Of a stretch of DNA of 64,000 bases, positions 1-10,891 are shown piece by piece. Source of the stretch: Bostrychus sinensis (lineage: Eukaryota; Chordata; Actinopteri; Gobiiformes; Eleotridae); the NCBI GenBank assembly GCA_020698575.1, contig CM036243.1:25589403-25653402 (forward strand). Reading direction: 5' to 3'. The translations under genes were made by a program, and so were the position numbers. The stretch's first letter is position 1. Each line of letters starts with the position of its first letter. The notes under the pieces were generated by a model. That model worked only from the letters and a program-made list of their open reading frames with translations, ran no database searches and had not been told where the DNA came from.

Positions 1-564
1 GGCTTGGTTCTTGGCGGGTGGCCTCAAATGTCCACTGAGTGAATTCACCGGATAACTGTGGGTCAGTGGATCTGAAATGGAGCCACGCTGACAGTCTGGT
101 GCCATGAGACTGACTGTTGATGTTTAAATACACTAACTAGAGGATGAGGTCCGGCATTACTGTGATCCAAATTGAAAAGGCTCAAAGTGGCTCATTAGTG
201 GATGTTTTAGTAATGCTATTACTGGACTCGGCACACATTACATTCAAAGTTGTCCTGAAATCACACGAGTCATTAATCCTTTTAAATTAAATGAAAGCAC
301 TGCACTGGTATGTGGTAACTATTTTAGAACAATTTAGGTTGAAATATTTGATCAAAGGACATGAAGCCTACCGAGCTTGTTATATTTTTATACTGGTTAG
401 CTTACTGACCACTGCAGAGAACAGCACCAAGAGCAGTGAGGGCTTTTTAGGTAACCTTTAACCTTTACCTTTTTCCTCGAAAAAGTCAATTTTATTTAGA
501 GCAATCATTGTCTCCAATTATGGCAAAGCAATCTGTTTGTCAAAGAAATAATAACATAACCAGA
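1..564. other. Unique AT-rich sequence, nothing recognised
   Basis: I see no coding frame, tandem repeat or familiar element here. Base composition is ordinary for the window. It ends where a SINE-like repeat begins. Confidence 0.5.
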
Positions 565-800
565 GAAAATGGTTACTGTCTCCTAGCAAAGAGGTTGTGG
601 GTTCGATCCTGGGGGCAATTTGACCACTGCATATCTTCTCCATGTCTGGGTACACTTCTTGCACCAGTCCAAACAGGAGTATTGGAGAATTGCCCAAATG
701 TAATGGATGTGACAATGAATGGTTGTCAGCCTTGTGACTAGTGGTTATTGGCCTGGGTGTACCCTGCCTAAGGCCCATAGTTGCCAGAGTACATTTGGCT
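565..800 (+). repeat. SINE-like dispersed repeat, diverged copy
   Basis: A tRNA-like head is followed by a body I recognise as a very common teleost repeat. The head has 'ctgtctcctagcaaagagg' and then a box-B-like 'gggttcgatcct'. The body has 'tgacaatgaatggttgtcag', then 'gtgactagtggttattggcc', then 'tgtaccctgcctaaggccc'. The two opposing open frames across it (77 and 96 codons) are chance. Related pieces lie at 14580-14670 and 38185-38430. I do not assign a database family name. Confidence 0.6.
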
Positions 801-1284
801 CCAGCCACCCAAATTTATTAATGCTAAATGCAAAAAAAAAAAAAGATGGATAGTTGCATAAAATGTAATATATTTCAGGTTTGCACGTCTTTTGTAAAAC
901 TGTATTGTTCTGACAATAAAGGTGTCTGTTTTAAATTAAAATTGTCTCTGATCAATGTTGTGCACATGCTGCAGTGTTCTTTGTCCACTGACTAAAGTTA
1001 ATGTCTCTGTGATGAGTTGTGTGTTTGCCACTTCTGTGCTGACCATAAAAAAACCTTTGTCTAAAATGTCATTTACCTTGCTCAATCTACATCTGACATC
1101 ATGTCTGGATGTTTGTCTTGAATGAAAGTGGTGCTGTTCATCTGAATCCTTTGCTCAGTGATGCAGACACTTGTTTGAGTATGTGAATCCACTTGAAGCG
1201 CTATGAGACAGCTCTTCTTGAATTTAATCAGTCAGATTTTACCACTGTATTGTGTTGACACGTCCACCAAGAAGATTATGTTTT
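801..1284. other. Unique sequence with a short A-tract
   Basis: A run of about 13 A at 832-844 may be the decayed tail of the preceding SINE-like copy. Nothing else is recognised. Confidence 0.4.
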
Positions 1285-2260
1285 GCTGGCATTGGTTTGT
1301 TATTTTGGTTTATCGGCATCGATATTTAACATTTTGACAAATATCGGCACCAGCCTTTTTTTTATCTGACGACCGATAAGAGTTCAATTTAAAACTAGGT
1401 TATTTTGGCTCTGATGCAGCCGTGCCTCTCCATCTGCTGTCACTATTCTGTCTCCAGCATTGTCCCACAGCACCATCTGATTGGTTACATGCCCTAGTTA
1501 CATGCAGAGCCACGGCACAGGTAACAGCCAATCAGCAGTGAAAGCTGTGCGTGCACAGTGCTGACACACACAGCGGAGAGAAGAAAAAGTTTTGCTGAAT
1601 GGAGAAGGTCCGGAGAGTAAATATATGTTTCAAACATAGATGCATAAAGAGAACTGGATACAGCGTTGGAGGCGGGCCCCGTTCATTACTATGGGCATTG
1701 TTCAGTGGCGCATGATGCCAAAAAAGTTCATTTTCTGGATGTCATGGCAGGCACAAAAATACCCGGATCTTCCACATCAGTTCCACATTGCCTGGCCCAT
1801 AGAGCAGGTGCACTAGCGTTTCCTTTAACCCCGCCTCCCAGAGCGTGCGTACCAGAGACTTCTGCTAACTGGCAGGAGTTAGCACTGCAGGCTAACTTGA
1901 ATGGGGATCAAACAATTAAATTGTGTGGCTCTAGTAGACTTTAGAAATGTTATCGGCCCAAATGGATCAATTTCTGCTAGTAAATTGAGTCATTTCGCAG
2001 GCGTTGTTGTGACACTCAAAAAAAAAAGATCCACTGATTTACAGCCGTCTCTTTCACGTCTATAGAAAAAAGTTTTTTTGGGCCAGTGTGCATTACGTGA
2101 TTTAAACAAAGTTAAGTGTTGGAGTTTGTATTATTCAAAATTTGATGCCAATATTTTCCTTTTTTACTGCAAATAACTATCGGCTTCAAATCGGCTTCCT
2201 TGACTACTAATAATCAGTATCGGCTTATTATGGGTATTCATTTTGACACTCACCAGTTCA
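1285..2260. mobile_element. Decayed hAT-like DNA transposon region (TATCGGC-rich ends)
   Basis: Both edges are studded with 'tatcggc' words: 'tttatcggcatcgat' near 1310, 'atatcggcacc' near 1340, 'actatcggcttc' near 2177 and 'cagtatcggctta' near 2216. Many fish hAT elements carry ends rich in repeated TATCGG-type words. The interior (about 1430-1590) has the moderately GC-rich 'cagccaatcagcag' and 'gtgctgacacacac' type sequence that I associate with the same elements. There is no transposase frame: the only open stretch, 92 codons at 1666-1944, shows no recognisable domain. The boundaries are approximate and no target duplication was found. Confidence 0.35.
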
Positions 2261-3263
2261 TCAGTAGTACCTCTTTGTGAGATATATTCAAATGTTAATA
2301 GCAGTGGCTGTTTTATGCTAAGAGCAGGAGCTATAAATCTGTGATCTTGCTCAGAAATACTCACAATCCCTAATCTCAAGACAACAATAAGAAAATGTTA
2401 TGGTGTGTGATCCAGACCTGTCGATGCAGTGAATATTTTAACGCACTGTGCCTCTGGGCTGGACTCCATATTTTATTAGGCAGGTGTAGTGCTGTAGGGT
2501 TAGGGGGCGGGCGGGAGAGAGGATCTTCTAGTATGGGCCCCCTGTGTGAGACCTATCTGCCTCAGTGCACATGGCCCTTCAATAATTCACGGCACAACAC
2601 GACACACAGATTTAACTTTTCCGCTGAAAATGAGCACAGTTGCGCCAGTTGCCTTTTACCTGTCGGCTCTTTAGAAGCCCACCTTCTGCTTCTAGGCTCA
2701 ATAAAAGATAAAACACAGCTGGGATGATAAAGTGCCCGAGCCTCAACTGTTTCATTTGTGCAGGTTATTACATTCGGCAGAGCATTTCCTTCACTTCCTT
2801 GATCTAACATTTAAAAGATGTCGATGCATTGATTCTGTAATTGAGCGGCTAAGTCATGCTCCTTTGACCTTTACATGGAGTCAATAAAGAGAGACAAGGT
2901 TTTAATGCTTATTGAGTTGTATTGTTGCATGTTTAATGTAAAAAAAAATCACTATCCTTTTATCTATCTGTAAAATGTATTCATTCATCTTCCTTATTCC
3001 TGTTAGTTTATCTTACTTATTGTAAGATACGTTCAAAAATGTTTGCACTATGTCCCTAGAGGCTGAACATGGCTAGAGACTCTCACAGCCACTAACACTT
3101 GAGGACAATGACCAGTTAGTCACAGGGCTGATACAGAGACATATACTGACAGACTATTGTTCACTCTCACATTAATTCACTATGAGCTATTTAGATTTAC
3201 TAGTTCACCTAATAAATGCATGTCTTTGGATGGTGCAAGGATGAGTAAATAACCCAAAAATGT
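2261..3263. other. Unique sequence, nothing recognised
   Basis: The overlapping frames at 2395-2727 (+) and 2562-2810 (-) oppose each other and lack any recognisable motif. A GC-richer patch at about 2450-2720 is the only compositional feature. Confidence 0.45.
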
Positions 3264-3596
3264 TAGCCTGCCTAGCCAGACATAATCTTTTCCTTTTCTG
3301 TTAGTCTGGTACCTCATGGTATGAATTACACACAGAGGACTGAGCAAGAACCAACAGGTGACGAAGTAAAGCACTAAACACCGTTAATCAGGTCAGAGAA
3401 GTTATTCAGTTTCATCTGTATTAGTCCATCTTGGTTATTTTTGGGAGATATCTATCAAATTTGTAAGATGCGCTGCAGATAAACAGCTGTGATAGGTTGG
3501 GTCCAAATTGACTGAGGGGGAACGGCTCACTGTGGCTGAGGAACAAGACTCTCCTGTCTTTGAAAAGAAAGTAGGAAGAGTTGGCCGGCCAGGCTA
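3264..3596. mobile_element. MITE with TAGCCTG... termini (family 'TAGCCTGG'), copy 1
   Basis: The left end reads TAGCCTGCCTAGCCAGAC. The right end, 'ttggccggccaggcta', reverse-complements to TAGCCTGGCCGGCCAA, giving inverted termini of about 16 bp. The interior shares 'gtctggtacctc', 'cagaggactgagcaa', 'accaacaggtgacgaa' and 'ctgcagataaac' with copy 2 at 10892-11531, so these are members of one family. No target duplication is visible at this copy. There is no coding capacity. Confidence 0.7.
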
Positions 3597-3955
3597 TTGA
3601 AGCATATCTTAAAAACAAACTTTGACTCATAGATGTCAAAAATATAGTGTAATTAAATAAGAAACAAAGACTTTCTTGCACCATTATGCAATACCTAAAC
3701 AGCTTAGACAGGATGTGTTCCACTCAACTGTATATTACAGCAGTACAATATCAGGAAAAAAAAAAAAAAGATGTATGTACCTAAACTTGGTTTACATAAT
3801 GGAAATTAGTGAAAATGCCACCAAAATTCAATGTGCAGCAAAAATAAAAGTTTGCTCTGATGGCCAGAAGACACCACAGGAGGTGCTGTTTGGAATTGAT
3901 CTCAGGCACAAGTCTGTGGTTTCAAAACAGATGTGAGGTGTAAATTCCATTTTAG
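3597..3955. other. Unique sequence with an A13 tract
   Basis: A poly(A) run lies at about 3757-3769. Nothing else is recognised. Confidence 0.4.
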
Positions 3956-3957
3956 GG

Positions 3958-4035
3958 GCGCTTTAGTGGCTCACCTGGTAGAATGCATGCCACATACTGA
4001 CAGTCAGGGGATTCAATGCAATATCCCATTTCTCT
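3958..4035 (+). repeat. tRNA-like SINE head fragment
   Basis: 'tagtggctcacctggtagaa' has the layout of a tRNA box A and D arm. About 35 bases later 'caggggattcaatgc' sits where box B would be. I recognise 'ggtggctcacctggtagagc' as a frequent teleost SINE-like motif. No 3' acceptor strand pairs with the 5' end, so this is not a functional tRNA gene. Confidence 0.45.
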
Positions 4036-5217
4036 TCATCATTTCTTATTGTTAAAATGCATTAAGAGCTAAAAATAAATCTTTAAAATCTATCTCCAAT
4101 GTGTAAAATGATGTTGTATGTTGATTGTGTGTCAGCATGCACACTGGTGTTTTGAATATGATTGGAAGTATGTGAGAGGAAGCAGGAGAGAGACAGTCTC
4201 CTGATTGAACAGCTGTCAGAGCTGGCTGACTGTGTGTACCAGCCAGATGGGAAACACAGGGGTCAATGGCACTGACACATTGCCACCAGATGAGCTGGTT
4301 GTAAGATCCATAACATACCCACACATGCACATACACATGCATACACAGTAAGGCAACCACCCAAGTGGTGTGTAAACAGATGGAGTTGAAGCACTGATAA
4401 CAGTATTCAGGAAGTGTCGATGCACTGTCAAAAATACTCCTTTGTTCTCTATTGTACAAGTGGAATGAATAATGATCAACTATCTCATTGTGAAAATATT
4501 TCATTTTAAACTGCAATACAAATTCCTCGAATCAATCCAAAAATTGGTTTCACTGTCCAATCTATAATTGAATCACTGCAGTAAAGGAGGATTGTTATTA
4601 GATACAGTATTCATTTGAATTTCATATTAAGAGATGGTGTTAGCTGACCTGTGCACGTGCATGGCATAGTCTGAACAATTTCAATACAAAACCCCACATA
4701 GTGAAAAGCACTCCAGCACCATGCTAAATGTAATGTCTGTTTTAAATAAGCTTTTTGTATGTAAAATGCTCAGCTAATGGACCTGAACCACTCTCTGAAC
4801 ATGCCGCACTGTCACTACTCTTCATTTAAAATTTGACAGATGTGTTTGAATGCTGCTGCGTGACTGGTAATGGCTGTCTCAGTTGTGCACACAGTAGTTT
4901 GGGGTTGGTCTTTGTTTGCTTTGGGTTTATTTTTCCAGCAAATATTTTGGCAATTTGTGTTATTTTGGCGTATTTGTCCATTCTTTGTTGTATGACTGAT
5001 CAAACATTGGAAATGCTTCTGCAATGTTACCATGCAGAGAAAATGCTCAAGCAGTGTTCACAGTCAACTTGCAAAACAAAAACTCAAAATACAAAAGTAT
5101 GAATGAATAGATGATTATGAAACATCTGACACTTTACTTTAGTCCAACCAGAATATTTGTTTTGCCTCTCCTTCAATATATCGACTGTTGGTTCCTTAAC
5201 TGCATGAGGCCTTTCTA
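4036..5217. other. Unique AT-rich sequence with a CA-rich patch
   Basis: A short imperfect (CA)-rich patch at 4318-4350 underlies a 154-codon minus-strand frame (4052-4516). That frame has no recognisable domain and overlaps another minus-strand frame, so I treat it as chance. No other structure was seen. Confidence 0.45.
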
Positions 5218-5282
5218 TTTGGAGTTTGAATGTTCTCCCTGTGTCTGGGTGAGTTTCCTCAGGGTGCTTTAGTTTCCCAGAT
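5218..5282 (+). repeat. Fragment of tRNA-headed SINE-like family A
   Basis: 'ggagtttgaatgttctccc', 'tgtctgggtgagtttcctc' and 'gggtgctttagtttccc' match, in order, the body of the fuller plus-strand copy at 59516-59718. The fragment is cut off directly before the inverted-repeat element at 5291. Confidence 0.55.
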
Positions 5283-5290
5283 CAACCTAA

Positions 5291-5920
5291 AGGCTGAGAC
5301 ACACCAACCCAATGCCTGACCACCATCGGCAGAGGCAGACCAACTGTGACCTTAAATCTCCTCTGGTCGGCACGTTTTTACAGACACACCAGGGCAACTT
5401 AGACCAACTACCAAACAGCATGTAACTGTTGTGCATGCACAAGACGTAGTAACTATCTGCAACAGCAGGTGGTGCTAGTCACTAAACTCTGCTGATAATG
5501 GGCTACTGTAAATAAACTCCTCAACACCCAATAGGTTGAGTATTTATCAGCTATCTTATCTTATTAACAAATAAAACAGGATTATTGTAGCTATTTGAGG
5601 AAGGACAATATATTTTTATTTGCACAAAGCCTCAGGCTCTGGTAAGCTAGCTGCAGCAGATTAGCATCACAGATGTAGGAAACATCCTGAATTGTTTTTC
5701 AATCAAAAGTCCCGTATAATTTTATTTTATTATGGATCTGTGCGACATTTTCAATGGAGCACAGGGCCAATCAGAGGGCTCCTCTGAGGCCGAAGCCCGA
5801 CACCAATTCAATATGTTCAATCGGCAAAAACTAGCCGACAGTCTCATCTCACAGACTCATGTTACCGGCCTCGCTAGACTGTCCAACTGCGGCAATTATT
5901 GGCCCGATATGTCCCAGCCT
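5291..5920. mobile_element. Nonautonomous PIF/Harbinger-like element with TAA target duplication
   Basis: The left terminus is AGGCTGAGACACACC. The right terminus reverse-complements to AGGCTGGGACATATC, so 12 of 15 positions pair. The element is flanked by TAA on both sides (5288-5290 and 5921-5923). A three-base TWA duplication is characteristic of PIF/Harbinger insertions, hence the superfamily guess. The 630-bp interior has no transposase frame; a 63-codon frame at 5732-5923 runs into the right terminus and is not considered a gene. Confidence 0.65.
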
Positions 5921-5923
5921 TAA

Positions 5924-6770
5924 AACATGAAAAATAGGCTAATTATCCAGCTAGGTACTTCTGACCAGGATCCTGGCTCAAGGTTGGGAGAGGGTCCCCT
6001 GTTCCTGATGGGCTGCCTCAGCGGCATTGAAGGACAGGTCAAATGCAACGAACAAATTCTTTTATGGGAACAATAAAGTATACCTTACCATACTAATTAT
6101 TTGCTATTTCATGGGAATAGGTAAAAAAAATTCCAACTTCATGAGCAACAGTGCATACACTGGCCAGGCAATCTTTTTTGTCTGCATTTCATTTAGCTGA
6201 CATTTTTTTTAATGCCAGCCAGAAGAAAAATATTGTACTAAAAGTGACAGGTTTTCTTAAGTGGTATCAAATATTTACCTGAATAGTCCCGGCCTTCTCA
6301 CTGTCCCACGAGTGTCGGTAATCCAAAGCTAAAGACATTTTTGCTCCAACGGAAGAGAAATAACATTGCTAAGTTTTAACTCCTATGCTTATTTCCCTTG
6401 AGGTGATGCAAAAGCAACACAGTCTTATTCGCATCACATACTTCAGCTAGAGGCTTCTGAATGAATAATGGATTGAAATTGAAAGATTTTGAAAACAATG
6501 ACGGTGTGCATTTGTGTTGGTGTGAGATGAGGAGAAGGAACCAGCTGATTAGCAGATTAGATAGCTCATTAAGAGGAAGATGTTCTGTATTGCACCGCCT
6601 TTGTGCCTTTTAAGTGATGACAGTCAGCTTTCATGAGATTTCACAGCACCATTGCATCATGCTGAGTTAATCTTATAAGAACATGAAGCTGTGTTGGTGT
6701 CTTGGAGGAGATCTATATCCCCCAGATGTCACACAAAATGTATTATTTGGGTATTATGCCAGTGTTTTAA
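5924..6770. other. Unique stretch; 6440-6720 a candidate conserved noncoding element
   Basis: There is no gene. From about 6440 to 6720 the sequence is free of repeat-like words and carries 'agctgattagcagattagat' and 'agctcattaag', homeodomain-type TAAT/GATTA words. Only an alignment could show whether it is conserved. Confidence 0.3.
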
Positions 6771-6885
6771 TGGAGATGGCTGAGAAGTGAAGCATATAAG
6801 GTAAAAGCGGCTGTCGGTGCATTTTCTAATTACTTCTCAGAAACACTCATTGGCCCCAGACATTTAGTACACATTAGACTCCCAT
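6771..6885 (+). repeat. Local duplicated repeat, copy 1
   Basis: The order 'atggagatggctgagaagtg', 'catataagg', 'cagaaacactcattggcccc', 'catttagtacacattagac' is mirrored at 7655-7765. The two copies therefore belong to one dispersed repeat or an old local duplication. Both contain a TATA-like 'ataagg' word, but nothing indicates a promoter. Confidence 0.55.
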
Positions 6886-6929
6886 TAAAAGTCGAGGAAG
6901 GCTGGAGCCTATCCCAGAAACTACAGACT

Positions 6930-7164
6930 TGACATGGGTGCACCCAGCACAATAGGCAGTTGTCGAATGTATAGGAAAGTTAATCTGTAGAAGCAGGATA
7001 ATTTGGGCAAGCACAAGGATTTAAGCGAGTTTGACATGGAACAAACTGTGATGGCTAAGGTCAGAGCATCTCCAAAAACTGCAGCTCATGTGGGGTGTTC
7101 CTGGTCTGCAGTGGTCAGTATTTATCTAATATGGTCCATGGTGGGAACAGTGGTGAACATTTCA
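6930..7164 (+). pseudogene. Tc1-like transposase fragment (N-terminal helix-turn-helix)
   Basis: A frame starting ATG at 7003 begins MGKHKDLSEF and continues with EQTVMAKVRASPKTAA and CSWSAVVSIY. This matches the start and helix-turn-helix region of Tc1-family transposases, which bind the element's inverted repeats. The match breaks off near 7164, before any catalytic DDE residue. The upstream 6930-7000 resembles the 5' untranslated part of the same family, including a 'gtagaagcagga' word just before the start. The family is also present, internally deleted, at 32690-33179. It is inactive. Confidence 0.75.
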
Positions 7165-7654
7165 TTTGCTCGCAGCGCATACTCCAACTCATAGTCCGAT
7201 TTCTCCAAAGAGTTGTTTGTTTCGATCAAGATGCATAGCCAAATTACGGAGACCTCCATTCTGTGAGGCATTCAAGCGGTCTGGGGATCTACCTGCAGCG
7301 CTAAAAGTCTTTGTAGTGCTGTAATGAATGCATTACATTTACACAGTGATCATTTTACCCAGCATAAACTGTAAAACTTTCACTTAACTAAACAGAACTT
7401 AACAAAGTTAGAAAAATGCCTCACATGGTAAATGCGTCTCACACAGCCACATAATCAAAGCTACGGCAGTATAGCTTTCACTTTTAAACACAATGGATCA
7501 AAACAATAAAACACAAGCGGTGGAGAGACCCATAATAAGTATGTTCACTGGTCTAAATATGCACAAGTACAAAAAACACTGGCCTACATAATGTTTAGAC
7601 TGAGTCCAGGTGAATACCTCTCGTAATTGGAGTACATCTTAGAAATAGATATTT
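7165..7654. other. Unique sequence, nothing recognised
   Basis: The Tc1 similarity ends abruptly here. The following sequence shows no repeat that I recognise. Confidence 0.4.
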
Positions 7655-7765
7655 TCATGGAGACAGCTGACAAGTGATGCCTATATAAGGAGAAATTCAG
7701 TCAGTGCACGTTCACTTTTCACAAACACTCACTGGCTCCAGTCATTCAGTACACACTTGACTGTA
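7655..7765 (+). repeat. Local duplicated repeat, copy 2
   Basis: 'catggagacagctgacaagtg', 'tatataagg', 'cacaaacactcactggctcc' and 'cattcagtacacacttgac' line up in order with 6771-6885, at roughly 70-75 percent by eye. Confidence 0.55.
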
Positions 7766-8298
7766 TTCACCGCTGCACTGTGATTTTCTGCTAGTGTCAC
7801 TGTGACCACCTCAGTATTGGCAGAACCAGGAAATAAGTCTTTTCTGGAGTAAAAAGCACAGAGTCACACACATGCACACCCACGCCGGCCTGTGGACATA
7901 ATGAAGGGTTCAGCCGTACTTTAGCCAAAGCCTTTGCCCAAAGTTGCCCCTACGGCGTGCCATGAATAATGAATAAATGCTCGCTGGGTGCCATCAAATA
8001 ATAACAGAGTAGTCAGACGTAGCCAAGCGCACAATCGCCCGCCCACCCCCGCACCCACACACAGAAGAGCCCCCAGCCGTGAACTCTTGCCACGTGGGAG
8101 GGGAAACTCGGAGTGAAAAATGCCAGAGTTGAATAAATCTGCTTCTGAAGGATTATTTAATCGCCCAGTGGGTAGGTGGGGCAAATGGGGAATGTATCAA
8201 GGTCCAACAACAAAATCAACAAAAATATCAGAATCCCAATTGTGCTCAATTACTCACTCACAGAATTCAAGGTAAAAACCATCTGCTAACAAAGTTGA
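7766..8298. other. Unique stretch; 7900-8180 candidate conserved noncoding element
   Basis: This is slightly GC-richer than its surroundings and free of repeats. It contains 'ccatgaataatgaataaatg' and 'gccatcaaataataacagag', the kind of word content seen in vertebrate enhancers. No exon is evident. The 87-codon minus frame (7921-8184) has no motif. Confidence 0.3.
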
Positions 8299-8337
8299 CA
8301 ACACACACACACACACAAAAAAAACAAAAAAAAAAAA
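8299..8337 (+). repeat. (CA)n microsatellite running into A-rich tract
   Basis: About nine CA units are followed by short A runs separated by C. This is a simple sequence repeat. Confidence 0.85.
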
Positions 8338-10087
8338 CATTAGTCATAACAATTTAGTACAACTGCATAAAAAATAACTCATACATGTTAAAATTAAATG
8401 TGTAAAGTATAAATATTAACAGCTTACAATTTTACATTTGCTTGGACTGTGCTTACTGTAAATTAAAGCTATTTGGCTGTTGCCTGTTCACCTCATTGTT
8501 TTTTTGTTTTTTGTTTTTTTTTTCCTTTTTTTCCCCCTACATTTGCATTGGGAAGACCAAGACCATTTTAAATGCATTTTTCCATCAGGGTTTCAGAGTT
8601 TTTAACATTTGTCAGTGGAAACAGAATTTCCTGATAGCTAAGGTGTAGGTGAATGAGTTGGAAACACTTGACAGGCCTCAAAAAGCACTGCTACTGGTAT
8701 TTGGCTGTCATTGTAAGTTTGTTGATTTAGAACTGGCTTTTAAAGTGCAAAAAAAAAATAAAAAAAAAAGTAAGTCATACTCTATCTCTTCCTTTTATGG
8801 GACAGAGAAAATAACATGTTACATTTAGCGGAGCTGCCATTTTGCTTGACTCTTAAGCCTTTGTCTGTGTCAGTGCAGCTGTTAGTTATTTGGTCCTGAT
8901 AAAAAAAATACTAATATACTTGTGTGTATTCCAAAATTCACATAGTTCTGCATAGAAACAAATTACTTTTGTTTCAAGTATATGCAGTACGACTTAATTC
9001 CTTTTGGCTTGTGGTCTCAATTATAAACATAACAACTCCAATGGCTCTTTGTATTGTGGGATGTGAACTGCAGAGACACACACACAGTATACAAGCTCAT
9101 AATTTAAGATTTTACAAGTAAACAGTCTGTAAAAGCTGAAGTGTTGAGGGGGCAGGGATAATGTGGAGGACTCAAAGGAAACAAATGAACAAATGGGGCG
9201 GGCGTAAGAGCCACTGGATAAACAAGCATGTTGCGTGGGTCAGAGCGGGTTATCTCTGAATGGATGGGCACACGAGGCGGGGGAAGCAGCCTGGTCAGCA
9301 CCGCGGTGGAGCCAGGGGTTTGAAAGTGCCAACCCAGAGACAGCAGCCCAGCCCTGGGTCAGACTGCTCCAAACTCCCCCTACTGATCTCCACCCAATTA
9401 GCACGGAGCTCCATCTGCTGCCTCCAGCGACACACACAACCACAGATACGCACACATACACATGCACTTCTATTACCCATAACAATTGCTCAGTGACAAG
9501 ATAAGTGATAGCCTTGTCCAGCCCCCTGCCAATTATAACCTAATGTGAAAGAGACTGATTCTCTATGGCTCGCACACTGTTTTGGACCATACAGCCCCAG
9601 TTTATGTGTGAGACTTGTGGAGAGTGCTTTTTATTTGCCATGGCGCTCTGTAGCAAACATCTGTGGTGAGCCCAGACAGAAGGCTGGCCCCCTCAGTGTT
9701 GGCTGGTCCTGGTTTAGTCTCATTCTGTCTTCGTCCTTTTCTCCTTTTTCTGCCTCAATCAATATTTAACAATACACCCCTCGGCGGGACAGAGATAGAG
9801 TGCGAGAGGGGAGGGAGAAGTTTGAGGGAAGGCGAGGACACTTGTACTTGTTATGTTTCCTTCACCTGCCCGCAGTAATTTATGGTACAGACAACACTAC
9901 ACAAGTCTGGCATCAACCCCAAACTGGCACAGAGGCCCAGCCAGAATCTATCAATAACCAATAGATCTTTTTGGCACTGTCTGGTTGTCAATTGACTTAA
10001 AAAAAGGAAACTTTGTGCATACTTTATTTATCATTGTTTATTCCAAGGTGAGCTCTAGAGTACATCAAAGTGATCCAGCATTTAGAT
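8338..10087. other. Unique sequence with T-rich and CA-rich patches
   Basis: A T-rich patch lies at about 8499-8536, an A-rich patch at 8749-8769 and CA patches near 9075 and 9430-9465. The overlapping frames in 9104-9504 open in several frames and on both strands because the patch is GC-rich. No motif supports any of them. Confidence 0.4.
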
Positions 10088-10533
10088 CAGACATGTCCAA
10101 AGTCCGGCCCGGGGGCCATTTGTGGCACGGGTTAAAATTTCAGATGGCCCTCAGCTTCTGTGACAAAATATATGACTAATGGCCCACCAGCACTTTCATG
10201 TAGTATTTCCATAGCTTTGTGTGTACATTTGTATAACAGTCAGCACAAGTTTTGTATGTTTTGAACTATTAGAAACATTAATATCAGGTTGAAAAATACA
10301 CAGATAATGTTTTTTATGCTCAAAGATGTCATTTTGTTGCAATTAGTTTTAGATTTTGTCATCAAAGAAGGTAAATTATAATTATTTGACTTTTGAAAAG
10401 AAAATACTGTGTGCATTCAATTTATCCTGTATGTGTGTACAGTTCCTAGAAAAAGTCAGGAGGGAATGTCGGCCCTTGGACCTTTGCACATCTTCAAAGC
10501 TGGCCCGCTTTGAAAAAAGTCTGGACACCCCTG
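10088..10533. mobile_element. hAT-type MITE with perfect 8-bp target duplication
   Basis: The left end is CAGACATGTCCAAAGTCCGG. The right end reverse-complements to CAGGGGTGTCCAGACTTTTT. These are imperfect inverted termini of the hAT type (CAG..GTCC). The element is bracketed by the identical 8 bases 'atttagat' at 10080-10087 and 10534-10541. An 8-bp duplication is diagnostic for hAT insertion. The 446-bp interior has no transposase frame, so it depended on an autonomous relative. Confidence 0.9.
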
Positions 10534-10882
10534 ATTTAGATCAATGCTATGTATATATGCCAGCCTGCTTTACAAAACAACTAAAAGAACAATACAAATC
10601 ATAACAAATGTGCAATGAGAAAACAGTTCTGCAAAAACATAAAAGGCTGTCTACTTCTGTACGCACATTTGTGGTTTTTTTTTTTGTTTGTTTTTTTTTG
10701 TTTGTTTTTCTGCACTAGAATGTGCTGCCGTCAATCAAAATTAATAAAGATTTTCTGTCATTTCAATCTTTGATATAAAAGATGTATCTACATAATTCAT
10801 TTTCCTTTGCTTAGTAGGGTTTGCGGGAAGCTGATCCCAGCAACTATGGGCCTTAGGCACAGTACGCCCTGGACAAAGGCCA
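10534..10882. other. Unique sequence with T/TTTG-rich tract
   Basis: Imperfect (TTTG)n and poly(T) occupy about 10674-10711. Nothing else was seen. Confidence 0.5.
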
Positions 10883-10891
10883 GGTAGTTGC

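Noticed and set aside
2562..2810. 82-codon minus frame overlapping a 110-codon plus frame
   Set aside because: Opposing frames in a GC-richer patch; neither has a motif or a supporting splice signal.
4052..4516. 154-codon minus-strand frame
   Set aside because: It covers a CA-rich patch and overlaps another minus-strand frame. The translation is rich in C, H and S without any motif.
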